The translations under genes were made by a program, and so were the position numbers. Below are positions 24,320 through 36,915 of a stretch of DNA of 64,000 nucleotides, one piece after another. Position 1 is the stretch's first letter. The number at the start of each line of letters is the position of its first letter. The DNA is taken from NCBI GenBank assembly GCA_949752745.1, contig OX457024.1, forward strand, positions 48,984,490 through 49,048,489, in the 5' to 3' direction. The stretch is from Protula sp. h YS-2021 (Eukaryota > Annelida > Polychaeta > Sabellida > Serpulidae). The notes below the pieces were generated by a model, which saw only the letters and a program-made list of their open reading frames with translations, searched no databases and had not been told where the DNA came from.

Positions 24320-26523
24320 GTGTTGTGGACTCGTCCTGATAACTCGGATGATCTTCATCTGTCGTTTTCCCCAGCAGCTGCTCTTGTCCTGTTAAAAAGT
24401 AAAATCTGAGTAATATGTTTTGTAAATAAAGAAGTATTCAGTGACATGCGAGTTCGCGCCATTGGTGGCAAAACCATGCAAATTCGCCAGACTTTCTTTT
24501 TAAATCTCAGAATATGAATATATTTTACTGAAATTAAAGCAAAATCCTCATATATTTAGAGACGTGTCCTCATGACCCGATGCTCTCGACCTTCACTGCT
24601 TGCACGGTATTTTCTTTCGAGCTATCAAATCTGACGCAGCTTTCGAAATTTCTTGCGTTGGTTTAAAAGCTATATGGTATAATGGTACATCTTTAATTAC
24701 CCAAAAACGTTTACAGCAGTACTGGAATGACCGGAGGAGGTGGTGAAGGAGCTATAGAGTGGGGCAGGGGTGCAGCTGGGGGAGGAGACAGAGGGAAGAG
24801 TGGACAGAGGGGAGAGGGAGTGCGGTGTGATGGGAGTTGGGGGGAGTAGGGGAGAGTAGTGAGGGTGAGGAAAAGTTGGGTGGGGAGAATGAAAGTAGAG
24901 GGAGAAAGATGAAGTGAATAAAGAGTAACTGACGTATGGTGGTATAATTGTGCAAAAGCTTGAGCTCCAGCAGTTTCGTCTCGCTGTGTTATTTATATAC
25001 AATTGTTCCACCAGTAAATGTTTTATTTTCTCGCGAACCACATTTTCTGTCATCCAAGTCGTCACTAATTTCTGCACGCGATTTTTATTAGTCAAAATAT
25101 ATTATAAATTGACGCTTCAGAATTTTTGCGTTCCAAAATTAGGAAATCTCATTCGGATGCATGTTACATCAAACCACCAGTCAGCGGATCAAACGCATGC
25201 TCAAGCATTCTTACAAATACAGGTTTGAAAGTAGGGTGATTATTTTAAAATGCCCGAAAAAAATATGACGAAGTTAAAGAGCGAACGTCGAATTTAAATG
25301 TTGCGCCGCGGGCCATTTAAAGGGAAATGCGGCTATCTATGCGTCATCTAGCGACCGAAATGCGCATTACATTGAATATGGCTGGGTTTGAATCCATGTT
25401 TACACAGTATCAATAACTACTAAATCCGTCTAGATCGAAAAATTCTTTTCAAAGACAAATTGGGTCATGTCCAGAAGTGGTCTGTATTTATATTTTTTTC
25501 CTGGAAGGGTCTGTGCTGACATACTGTCCATTAAAATCATATTACACTGTTTTCACCATTTATTGAGTCAATGGGAGTTTGTCAAAAAGATTGTATAATT
25601 CTCTTATTGATACGGTGACATATATTTTTTTTTTTTGCTCAAAACATTCTGATGATGTGTTCTTCAAACAGGGGAAAAGGGGGCAATTGTCAATTGTGAT
25701 TATTTGAATTTTGCATTTTGATTGAAATTTCTTGGTTTTCCCATTTCTAGAGTAAAACTACGCGACCTTTCAGTGTATCTCTTGACCCCCCATTTTCTTT
25801 TCAATTTTTGAATTTATACCTTCAAAGCATTAAACTGTGAAAGTATGAAGGAAATGTCAATTGTAGGTGAGATACCCACATTTCCCTTTAAACGAATGCG
25901 ACAAAAAAAATGAAATATACAACATGTGCGTTTTGATTTTTTGGACAAATACACCACCATATTCGCGCTCCAACAGATGTTTTTGAGCAGCAGCAACAAA
26001 CAGATTATCGAGAGATTTATTTTTGTGCATCATGGAAAAATCAACACTGAATGAAATCGGGGTGGGACGGGGGAGTGGAATGGGTGAAGAGTGGAGATGG
26101 GGAGTGGGTGAGGAGTGAGGTTGGCAGAGGGTGTGTGAGTGGAGGCAAGTGGGTAAGGAGTGGGGCTGGGGGGAGGTGTGCAAGTGGATGAGTAAGGGGA
26201 GGTGAAGAGGATGGCTGAACAGTGGGGGAGAGTGGAAGGAAGAGACACGAGGAGAATGGAAGGGAGAGTGGTGGACACTTGGGCCGTGGGGAGATAGTTG
26301 AAGTGGGAGGGGGCGGGGGAGGGGGAAGAGTGCCGGGGCGAGAGTTGGGGACTGGTAGAATGGAGAGACTGGGGAATGGAAGAGAAGGGGGGTGGGGGCG
26401 GGGAGGAAGCCGGCCGTCGGTGGCAAGCATGGAATAGTTTCTGTTCACCTTACGGGTTGAAAGGTGGGTCCTCCTGGCACCATGCCCGCGACCTTTGCTG
26501 GTTGCCCGGCATCTTCTCGCGAA
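24320..26523 (-). other. Cassettes C-B-B
   Basis: Minus-strand C 24320-24388 (69 nt), a decayed B at about 24555-24621 with no clear GT donor, and B 26454-26523 (70 nt). Between them, 24720-24920 and 26050-26430 are G-rich low complexity, and 24930-26040 is AT-rich sequence in which I see no gene. Confidence 0.45.
26040..26430. repeat. G-rich low-complexity DNA
   Basis: 'agtggggaggtg/ggagagtgg' phrases. The Pro/His/Ser-rich complement frames are artefacts. Confidence 0.75.
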
Positions 26524-26579
26524 CTATCAAATATAAAATTATATTTTTTTCAAACAAGAAGCTGTTTATAACACATTTT

Positions 26580-27538
26580 AACAAGCCATTGTCGAGGGCG
26601 CAGACCAAAAGAACACTGACTAAACGATAAAAATCACCGGAATATAATAACCAGTAACCGATAGCAATGATTGGAAGGAAGAAACATTACTTGAACTGAC
26701 AGAAGTTTACTGGGATATCTGCTGGTCTCACAAAGGAAACTCAACACAAGTCCCACATTGCAGTTATCTCACAAAATCGTAATTTTTGACAAGTCGCTAT
26801 TTTTTGGCAATTTTTGACCAATTTGAAAAATACGACGTTGCACAACTTCAGTATATATATTTTCACTGTGCAAGGTAGCAATGCCTGGGGTAAATAATTT
26901 CGGAGAACTGGCGTGGAAAGCACCCAAGTCTTGCATTGCAGTTATCTAAAAAAAATCACAATTTTTAACAAGTCGCCATTTTGGCAATTTTTGGCCGATT
27001 TGAAAAATAACACAACGTTGCATAACTTCAATATATATATATTTTCACTGCACAAGGTGGGATATGTCTGGGGTAAATAGTTTTGGAGAACACGCGTGGA
27101 AACCGAAGTAATACATTATTTATCTAAAAAAAAATTGACAAGTTTTGTTAAGTCTCCATTTGAAAAATAACACGATGTTGCACAACTTCAGTATGAATAT
27201 TTTCACTGTGCAAGATAGCATATGCCTAGGATTCATTGTTTCGGAGATCTTGCGTGGAAAGCACCCAAGTCTTACATTGCAGTTATCTCAAATAAATACA
27301 GTTTTTGACAAGTCGCCATTTTGGCAATCTTTTACCGATTAAAAATAACACGACGTTGCACAACTTCAATATATATATATATATATATATATTCACTGTG
27401 CAAGCTTGCGTATGCCTAGGGTAAATAGTTTCGGAGAACTTGCGTGGAAAGAAAACAACATGCAAAGTGTAACACACGGAGAGACAGAGGGCAATCCTAT
27501 AGTCCCCCCGAGCTCGCCCGGTTGGGGTCTAAAAACTT
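26580..27538. mobile_element. Dispersed repeat, pearl/HINE-like (family 1)
   Basis: Begins 'aagccattgtcgagggcgca'. It has four ~190-bp units ('cgttgcacaacttcaatata', 'caagtcgccattttggcaat') and ends 'gggcaatcctatagtccccc' + 'cgagctcgcccggttggggt'. The first ~120 bp is found inverted at 31200-31345. Confidence 0.55.
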
Positions 27539-27690
27539 TTCTAGTTTCCCATGCAACTTAAAGAATGTGGGTCAAAGCGATATTGCAAATTCTGGGGCTG
27601 GGGTTTCGCGGTGAGGGGAGAGGGGGGGTTGGGAATGGGGAAAGCAAAAGAATAAAATTTTATTTCCATTCTCAATATAAAAACACTTAC

Positions 27691-28141
27691 CTGGCTGCTT
27701 GGCTCGTCTAAATGACGTGATACTTCTTCGTGTGGCTGTCCACTACTTGGCTGTACGCTGCTTGGCTGTCCTCGGCTTGGCTGTCCTCGGCTTGGCTGTC
27801 CTCGGCTTGGCTGTCCGCCGCTTGGCTGTCCGCCGCTTGGCTGTCCGCCGATTGGCTGTCCGCCGCTTGGCTGTCCTCCGCTTGGCTGTCCCCCGCTTGA
27901 CTGTCCTCCGCTTGGCTGTCCTCCGCTTGGCTGTCCTCCGCTTGGCTGTCCCCCGCTTGGCTGTCCCCCGCTTGGCTGTCCCCCGCTTAGCTGTCCTGGG
28001 CTTGGCTGTCCTGGGCTTGGCTGTCCTCGGCTTGGATGCCCTCGGCTTGGATGCCCTGGGCTTGGCTGTCCTCCGCTTGGCTGTCCTCCGCTTGGCTGTC
28101 CTCCGCTTGGCTGTCCTCCACTGGGCTGTATGCTGCATGTT
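27691..28141 (-). repeat. D-type cassette, 15-bp repeats (~27 copies)
   Basis: Runs on the minus strand from 'tttcAG|AACATGCAGC' to a GTAAG donor at 27686-27690. Units of 'ctccgcttggctgtc' vary mostly at two positions. The array is framed by the same non-repeat head and tail as the other D2 cassettes. Confidence 0.6.
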
Positions 28142-28264
28142 CTGAAACACTATGAGAAACGGAGAACGTAATGTGACGATAATGCAATCAAAACCTGAAC
28201 CGAACCCAAAAAAAAAATCCGGAATGGAATACGTCAATATTCACGTTAGAATAAACAAAAGACT

Positions 28265-28600
28265 TCTCGCTGTCCGCTGCTTGGTTGTCCTCCGCTTGGC
28301 TGTCCTCCGCTTGGCTGTCCTCCGCTTGGCTGTCCACTGCTTGGCTGTCCTCCGCTTGGCTGTCCTCCGCTTGGCTGTCCTCCGCTTGGCTGTCCTCCGC
28401 TTGGCTGTCCTCTGCTTGGCTGTCCTCCGCTTGGCTGTCCTCCGCTTGGCTGTCCTCCGCTTGGCTGTCCTCCGCTTGGCTGTCCTCCGCTTGGCTGTCC
28501 ACTGCTTGGCTGTCCACTGCTTGGCTGTCCACTGCTTGGCTGTCCTCTTGGCTGACCTCCGCTTGGCTGTGCGTTGCTTGCCTGTCCTCCGCTTGGCTGT
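28265..28600 (-). repeat. D-type array, 15-bp repeats (~22 copies)
   Basis: The partner of the 27691 array across the conserved spacer with 'ggaatacgtcaatattcac'. Its minus-strand 5' border is unclear. The array shades out near 28595. Confidence 0.55.
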
Positions 28601-28840
28601 ACAATGCAGAATTTAAAATTAAGTTTTCTGGTTTGTTCTTAAACAAGGGAGATTTGGGAAGTGGAAAATGCTACAATCGTCATTTTCAAAGAATGTTTTG
28701 CAACTCTTCTCACTAAAAAGTTATTTTCTGCAATACTGGGTAGCCATTACTCTCTTGTGTACAATATATATCTGCTTTGTTATGTCAAAAAAGCAGCTCC
28801 GTGACAATCATTCAAGGTTAATTTACAAACAAATAATTAC

Positions 28841-28901
28841 CTGTCGATGGGCTGATCCAAACATCATATTCTTCACTGGTCTTCCACCATCTTGTCGGTA
28901 G
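28841..28901 (-). other. Exon-like cassette, A type
   Basis: 61 nt on the minus strand between 'ctAG' and 'GACAG|GTAAT'. It is the last recognisable member of the series on this side, so the 5' part of any transcription unit would lie above 28.9 kb. I cannot identify a promoter or first exon there. Confidence 0.35.
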
Positions 28902-28924
28902 CTAGAAAAAAAGGTTTACCAAGC

Positions 28925-30420
28925 TAAACTAGAGCCTCAGTAAGGTTGGATCCCCCGTAAAATGAGGTCAAGTCACGCTGAAAGTTCTCAGTTCCTATGA
29001 CAATCCCTTCTATGAAAAGTCGGCCGGACAAAACATCGTCTCACGGCTAATTTCAAGCCAAAAATTCACCATATTTGACAATTTCCCACGACGTCAATTT
29101 TTGGCCGATTTTGACAATAATGCCACACTACACATCTTTATATATATATTTTCACCACGCACAGTTTCAGGTTCCTACGACAATCCCTTCTATAAAAAGT
29201 CACCCGGACAAAACTTAGTAATTTTTGTTGGCAGACAGACGGACGGGCAGTCGGACGGATCGGCTCATAACTATATCCCTTCGTTTCACGGGGGATAATA
29301 AAACACTTCTCAGTGGTTTTTCATTTGAATTCAAAAAGTGACCCTTTTATTCATAAGAATGATTGAAGTGATCAAATAAAAAAGTGATCAGTGAAACTGA
29401 TGAATGTCCCCCGTCACGAACTATGGTCGAATCGAAAAATAATGCGACGTCGCACACCTTCAATATATTCAATATATATATTTTCACTGTAGCAACAATC
29501 AAAAGCCAGGGTTGAATAGAGGCTGAGATATCGTGTGCACAAAATTGTATTATAGGCAACAGAAATACTAAAACATTGCCTATTTTCAACAAGTCGCCAT
29601 TTTGTCATTTTGGTCCAATCGAAAAATAATACGACGCCGCACAACTTCAATATATATATTTTCACTGAAGCAACAAACAATCAAAAGCCAGGAGTGAATA
29701 GCGGCGGAGATATCGAGAGCACAAATTTGTGCTTCCAAGTGTCGCCGGACAGACTGACCCGAATACTATAGTTCCCCGCTCCGCGCCACGCGGCGGCTCG
29801 GGACTAACATGCTGGCAGCGAAATCTGGCAAGTCTCCCGCGAAACATGTCCTCCTTTACTACTGCCCAATGCCTAAAATATTTGATCAATCGATTTAGGA
29901 AATGTAGACTTTGAAAATACTTGAAAAAATTCAGCGCAGCCCGTGTCTCTAGGCCGATCTGTATCATTTCCAAAAGGGAGGATCTTCGTGAAGCAGTAAA
30001 AGTAAAATGCATGAAAAAGTTACAGGTAACTAGAAATGTGTCCGTTGGAGCATGTATAGCCCGCCTGCCCCCATTTGTCACAGCTTTGAGAGAAGTTTTT
30101 TGGGCCCATTCTTGAAAGAAGTTGAGGACAAAGCGCTACACGTGTACATGTACTGAAAACGTGTATTTTGAGCCTAAGTTCGGGCGACACTCATGGACTG
30201 ACGGACGGACCGACGCTGACCCAAAGGAGAGGTACACAAGTGCAACCCATAAGCTCTCAGTCTATATAGGTTTCAATTAGATTAAATCAAAACCCTAGGA
30301 CAAGTTCGGTGTACAAAACCTAAAAACTGCACTAAGAGCCGTTCTACGCCTGAGTTCAGAGGTCACTCACGGACGGACAAGTCAAAAACATAATAGTCCT
30401 TCCGACCAGCGTCGGGCGGG
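28925..30420. mobile_element. Three dispersed-repeat fragments
   Basis: 28925-29300 is a family-2 element with a single core unit. 29400-29735 repeats the 7.0-8.0 kb family core ('gcgacgtcgcac', 'ttttcactgtagcaacaat'). 29740-30420 is a further piece ending 'gaccagcgtcgggcgggcta' after 'cggacggac'. Within it, 29980-30026 (plus) reads DLREAVKVKCMKKLQ before CAG|GTAAC, an exon-like patch also seen near 15744-15776. Confidence 0.4.
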
Positions 30421-30689
30421 CTATAAAAAATAACGATTTTCGACATCTTTCCTCATGTGAATTTTCGGTAGATTTTCAAAATAACTTCAATTGATATATT
30501 TTTCACAATCCAGTGTTTAATATTCTCCGATTTACCCTTAAAGTAGTAGTTGACCGGTTACGTCACGGAGAAAATATCGCTGACTGCTGGTAAGTGGAGG
30601 GGGATCGACTAGTGGGGGACTCAGCACGCACCCAGCTAACCAAGCTTCGCTGACTAATTTGTTGAGGCAGTTTCTTTTGCACGTTCTTT

Positions 30690-31345
30690 TTTTTAGACCC
30701 CAACCGGGCGATTCCGTATGTCACACTTTGGATGCTGTTTTCTTTTTACGCAAGTTCTCCAGAACTATTTATCCCAGGCATATGCAACCTTGCACAGTGA
30801 AAATATATATATTGAAGTTGTGCAACATCGTATTATTTTTCAAATTGGTCGAAATTGCCAAAATGGCGACTTGTCAAAAATTATGATTTTTTTTAGATAA
30901 CTAATGTAGGTCTTGGGTGGCTTTCCACGCAAGTTCTCCGAAACTATTTATCCTAGCTATATGCAACCTTGCGCAGTGAAAACATTTATATTGAAATAGT
31001 GCAACGTCATTTTATTTTTCAAATGTCAAAAATTGCCAAGATTGCGACTTGTCAAAAATTGTTATTTTTGAGATAACTGTAGTGTAACACTTGTGTGCTT
31101 TCTACGTAAGTTCGTCGAAAGAGAGAGGCAAATGCTTCAGTAGCTAATTTGATAATCTATTGGGGTTCTGTCACAAAGACGCAACGAACACGGTACTATT
31201 TCACTGATCAACTTCTCTATCAGTTCAAGTAACGTTTTTTTTCCTTCCAATCATTGCTATCGGTTGCCGATTCCTATATTCCACTGATTATTATCGTTTA
31301 GTCAATCAGCATTCAGTTGGGATCTGCGCCCTCGACGATGGCTTC
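30690..31345 (-). mobile_element. Inverted copy of pearl/HINE-like family 1
   Basis: Starts 'agaccccaaccgggcg' and ends 'ggatctgcgccctcgacgat' + 'ggctt', the reverse complement of the ends of the copies at 10.55 and 26.58 kb. It carries two ~190-bp core units. Confidence 0.55.
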
Positions 31346-32515
31346 TTTTCTTCTTTTTTTTTTTTTTTTTTTGGAATTCGTAATACAAAGATGGCTGAAA
31401 AAGGCCAAGCGGATATGCTCCACAGCACATAAAATTAACTTCTAAAATAGGAATAGCAATACAGTATCAAAAAAGGAACACCTATTTTCTAATGAAATTG
31501 CAACGGTTTAGGGCCCGGGGGAGGGAAAACGTATAGATAGGCAGGGGGTCATTTTGAGGCCAGTAGCAATCCGCGCGGAATGCCACTTTCGTTTAAAAAT
31601 TAACATTTCATACAGTACTCTACATTTACCACAAAAATGGGGTTCTTTGAGAACTTGGGGTATGACTTCAAACTTAGCACTCCGCGTTTCGTTGTCTTTT
31701 TAAAAAACCAGGGACACGCATGGCAACCAGTTCATACGCGAGTGCCGCTCCCCCCCCCCCCCCCCAACGCCTGCCTGGGCTCTCGGTCAACACGAAGTTT
31801 ATAAAGTACCAAAGACTTCAGTATACACCGCTGTAGCCGTATCTCGCGGTACCTACTTCTTGATTTTCTTCACAAGAACGGCGATTTCGATAAATCAGAC
31901 ATTTTACGCGTGTTATTGACTTTTAAAATTGAACTTTCATTTTTCACAGGTCTGTTAAAAATGAAACGTGAAAAATAAAAAAAAAAATAATATAAAGATA
32001 TGAAAGTTCGGGCTACGATCTATTTTTTTCCAGAAAAAATTCCAGACGAGACGGTCGGCCGGGTCTATAATTAGGATCTTATTTCTCTTCCTGGCCAGAG
32101 GCTCAGCTGTGTGGAGGGGGAAGGGTCTTTGCATGCTTACGCTAACTTGTGACTTCTAATAATACAGGAGTCAACTCGGGTAGATAAGCGACAAAAAACG
32201 TTTTCCATGCCACCTCACTCACGCTAGAAAATCGCAGCTATTCCAGTGTTTTCGGACATGGTACATGTTAATTTCTTTTTATTCACACACAAAACTGTAA
32301 AACTGACACTTTCACCAAAAAAAAATGAAAAAAATCTAAAAAACAGTTGAATCGGATCAAGACCGGGTACATTGGCCACTGGTGTTTTTATGTGTTTTTT
32401 TTTTTTTTTTGAGTACTATGGTATTTCTAAGTGCATGCGCACATAGAATCTAAATCCCACATTGCAGAGGCAGGAACACCAGAGTGCGCTGTGTTTGCAG
32501 CCAGAATTCTACATG
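31346..32515. other. Spacer without recognisable genes
   Basis: AT-rich with poly-T (31349-31372) and poly-C (31750-31764) runs. I see no coding, RNA or repeat structure beyond this. Confidence 0.5.
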
Positions 32516-32519
32516 TAAC

Positions 32520-32998
32520 AGTTAAGCCATCGTCGCAGGCGTAGACCACAACCGGACACAACAAGTCGCCATGTAGGCAATTTGTGACAGATTTGAAAAA
32601 TAATACGACGTTGCACAACTTCAATATATATATTCACTGTGCAAGGTAGCATATGCCTAGGATAAATAGTTTAGTAGGAGAACTCGCGTGGAAACTACCC
32701 AAGCCTTACATTGCAGTTATCTCAAATAAATGAAATTTTTGACAAGTCGCCATTTTGGCAATTTTTGGCTGATTTAAAAAATAATACAACGTTGCACAAC
32801 TTCATTATATATATTTTCATTGTGCAAGGTTGTATATGTCTAGGGTAAATACTTTCGCAGAACTTGCGTGGAAACAAAACAGTATCCAAAGTGTGACACA
32901 CGGACGGACGGACAGACTGACGATAGCCGGACAGAGGGCAATCCTATAGACCCCCCCCCCCCCCCCCCCCGCCCGGGCTCGCCCGGTTGATGTCTAGA
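32520..32998. mobile_element. Dispersed repeat, pearl/HINE-like (family 1)
   Basis: Begins 'aagccatcgtcgcaggcgta'. It has two ~190-bp units, then 'cggacggacggacagactga', and ends 'gggcaatcctatagaccccc' ... 'cccggttgatgtct'. Confidence 0.55.
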
Positions 32999-32999
32999 A

Positions 33000-34735
33000 A
33001 ATAATAAATAATAATAATAAAAATAATAACACAACACACAAAGGATGTGCCTTGATTTTAACGTTAAGCGTTAAAATGAACGTTAATCATAATAGAATTT
33101 AGTGAAAAGCTATGCGGAGCACTAAATTGAGAGAACAGGTGGCCTGAATTCACCTCCCACACGTGAAAGGCTAAATTTCCTTTTCACTCCCCGTATTCAA
33201 CTTCTATCGACAATTTCAACCGCTGTTTTATCGTCAGCATACTTTGTAATGTCTATGCCACAAAATATCTGCCAAACATTTATAGACTTCCATTTGTAAG
33301 CAAGGTGAGGTAAGGGGCCAGTGGAAGCTTCCACGTGTAAATTGGTTACTTGCCATACATGTCTGACATTTTTAAAACGATCCTTGAAACTGGTACTCCG
33401 CGCCTACCCGCCTGATCTAGAAATTGTCTCCCTCCCCCTTCTTCCCGTTTTTTTCGGACATGCATGGTGACACATATCAAATGCACCCCCCCCCCCCGAA
33501 CCTGGCCTTGGATGCGCACACACAGGCCAGTTCTGTATCTGCCAGATCGCGACCAAACCACTCTTATTAAAAATTAAGCCAGGTCGGCTGGTCGGCTGTA
33601 TCCTCGAGGCAAATGTCCTGATAAGGACGCCCGGAGGGTGCTATCCTATAGGAGCCCGGAAAGCGATTGGGGTATGCCGTGGAATTCCACAAGGCGATAC
33701 AAGAGCGACATTTCCAGAAAAAAATAAAGCTCGCTTCTTTCTCCTTTTGGAGCACCAATATACCATATAATAAAGACAAATTTCTTGGCCTGGATCACAA
33801 ATTTGCGTTCTTTTTTTGTCGAACAATATTTAGCGAACTCAGGTCATTTTTAACCAGAACACTTGACACATCCGCGATCTATTGGGCACCTTTCCCCATG
33901 TCAACATGTACAGTCTTTTCACCTTCAAATTTTCGCCCCGTGCATTCCCCCGCCACACGTCGGAAATTCGATCATTTCGAGAAAACCATACGTCGTTGTA
34001 TCCCCGAAAACGCAAAAACGTCTTTCCCTATCACACGACAATGATACTAAGTAAAAAAAATAAAAAAAAGACGAGCTGGACAGGTCCACTTTCCTTGAAG
34101 TTTTTAACCTACAGCTTTTGGTCTTCACAAAAATCTGTTTACTAAAAGAAAAAGATAGATTTCTTGCCGAACCGAAAAAATTGCCGAGAATTCCTCGAGT
34201 CTGGAAAAGTTCCAGGAGTTTTTTTTTTTTTTTTTTTGCACATTCTGCATTAATTTTCCAAATTTTGCGATAGGAACAAGTGTGCAGACATTTAAAATAT
34301 TAATAATTTATAAAATAATCAACGTACCTTGGATAATGGAAGTAAATATTCAATTTTTCTTTATTTTTTTTCTCCATGTCCACTTTCTTCCCTCCATTTT
34401 GCTTGTTTGAATGGAAAGTTATGTTCAGTTGAGAAGTCGTGTCAAGCACTGGGATTGTCCCAGCCAATCAGAAGCGCACATTATGTCCTGCGCGGGAGGC
34501 ACCCGGTAATATTCCAGGTGGAAAACGGCTGACTCGAAATGGAAGGTCAGATCGGAACGCCCTCTGTCGTGAAGGTTAAAGGCCAAATTAGAATGCTTTG
34601 ACACTCTGTCGCAAGTCCCATTCATTTTACTGCCTTGGAAAAATACGAAAGACCTAGATTTCTGACTGTGGGTTGGTGCTCTGAGGTGGTGCTCTATCTA
34701 GTGAATAGAATCTAACATTTTGTCCACGGTTTGAG
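33000..34735. other. Spacer without recognisable genes
   Basis: Mixed unique sequence with poly-C (33485-33497) and poly-T (34219-34237) runs. The short frames here (for example 33567-33779 minus) lack family motifs or splice context and are not called. Confidence 0.5.
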
Positions 34736-34949
34736 AGGGGGTGTTGTAGGGTGGGGGGGGGGGGGGGAGGGGTGGTGAGTTGGGCGGTGGGGGGCAAGGA
34801 GGTTAAAACTCTGGCATTTTCGCATATGTTTACGTGTTCTAAAAAAAATTGATGTTGCGACATTTGATCAGCGTTGTACAGACGTTGCTCCCCAGAAAAT
34901 AACCGACGTCTTTTTTTGGTTAGAAAAAGGTTGGATTTTGGTCGCAACG

Positions 34950-36290
34950 ACTTCACAACCATATTCTGACCTATTCCCCCAAATCCGACTATATTCCGGC
35001 GTCGAAGCGACGTCGGTTTTCTGACGTCATTCCGACGTTGCAAAAACGACCAAAAAGCGGTGAATATTTATTATCGCTCACCGGAAATAGAAGTCATTTT
35101 GAAAAAAGAGGAAGAAAAAACGTAATTTTTACATGAAAATTTTAGAATTTTGATGGCGCGTCGGTATTTTTCTTCCTAGATTGTAAAAATTTACATGGAA
35201 AATGCTTTCGTATGTATTTCACAACAGCAGTTGAATGAATAATTATCTATTAATTTTGTAACTCTAGTCAGTTTCAGGTTGGGATCCGACGTCGGTTCCA
35301 ATCTCATATGCAACCTAAAACCGACTTAATTCCGACGTCGGATTTAGGTCGGAACCCACGTCATTCTGACATTGGAAACCCGACGTCGGTTCCATTTCAT
35401 ATACAACCAAAACCGGCACGTCAGTCCGACTTCGGAAACGTCGGATCACGACGTCGACCCGACCTCATTCTGACGTCTTAATGTTTGCTGGGTCCTGACG
35501 TGGGACCAAAGTCGGCGTTCGGTTGTTTTGGAAGTAGGAACTACGTCAATATGATGACGTTAGATGGACGTCGATTACAAAACTTCTTCTCAACGTTGTG
35601 AAAAGAATGCAAATGGAAGTCGAAACATAGTCTGTTTTCCAACGTTATAGAGGCATCATGAGAGCGATGATGTATAGGCCTTGGGAAGTATCCAGAATCG
35701 ACATCTTGACAGTGATAATGATAGGGAGCGTCGAGATCCGTGCGTCAACGTAACACCGTGCGTCGACGTAACACCGTTATTATTTCATCCAGTAACTCAA
35801 AATATGCATGAAGTCAATTCATAAGTATTTTCAAAAGTAGGCGGGGGAAAGCGCTCTCGAAATTCCCATACTCTACGATCTCAATTTCGCTTTTTTTTTC
35901 GAAGCGAGCCTGTCAGGAATTCAATTTCAGTCAACACGAGGCCGTTGTTAATTGGTTGATTGGTTGTGACTCCTGACGTCTGTGCAATCTCGATTATTCG
36001 ACATCTATTTATCTTCTGTTTTCCGACATCTATTCAACGTCAAACTAAAGACGTTGAATAGATGACGGTGAAAGTTGGGTTTTGGTTGCGACCAAAATCA
36101 ACGTCGAAACATCGTTCCCCATCCATCATTTATTCAACGGTGTGTCAAAGACATCGATCAGGCATTGATCTATGATTGCGAGAAATCATAACCACATTAA
36201 ATTCAGATTCAATGTTGCAGTTTGGTCGGGTCGGCATGGCAAGCTAAAATCGACTTCGGATCGATGTTGGAATGTTTACTGGGTAGACGT
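34950..36290. repeat. GACGTC-rich degenerate repeat
   Basis: Dozens of 'gacgtcgg', 'acgtcattc.gacgtt' and 'caacgtcgaaac' phrases occur as imperfect, partly palindromic tandem units. No open frame or RNA signature accompanies them. Confidence 0.6.
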
Positions 36291-36604
36291 ATTTTGCTGG
36301 ATTTAAACATTTTTTAGATATAATCTTTTCATCTGATATTTTGTCCATTACCACAGGCTCCGCTTATAAAAACATACACGAGGGTCATTGTATTTCCAGG
36401 CTAATTAACTGGTATGCAGATGACGCGTACCAGACGCGGGATAAGCGTGAAGACGCGACATCGCATCAATGATCGAGACACGTGTCATTATAAAAGTCGT
36501 AAGAACCCCTCCCCCCTCCCCCCCGACGTTTGACAAGACACTGGGAATCAACGTTTTACTGGTTTTATGCCATGAGAGTGATCGTTTTATTCTTATTTCA
36601 TGAC

Positions 36605-36738
36605 GTTTAACTTCTTTCTTCTTCTTTTTCACTTCCTCCCCTTCCTTCTCCTTCTTGTTCTTCTTGTTCTTCTACTTCTTGTTCTTCGTCTTCTTTTCTT
36701 CCTTCTCATTATCCTCCTCATTATTCGTCTTCTTCTTT

Positions 36739-36812
<74 letters not shown>

Positions 36813-36915
36813 TGTCTTCTTCATCTTCGTCTTCTTCCCTATCTCAACCTTCTTCTTCTCCCTCCTCCTTCTCCTCCTCCTCTTTCACTTCTTCTTACTT
36901 TTCTTTTTTTCCTGG
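36605..36915. repeat. (CTT)n and (CAT)n microsatellite
   Basis: Pyrimidine-rich CTT/TTC DNA surrounds a perfect run of about 23 CAT units at 36738-36810. Confidence 0.95.

Noticed and set aside
8239..28600. CRISPR array
   Set aside because: Repeats are contiguous 15-18-bp minisatellites with no unique spacers, in a eukaryotic context with no cas genes.
33567..34145. Several 60-125-codon frames
   Set aside because: Overlap one another on both strands and lack family motifs, starts in good context or splice signals.
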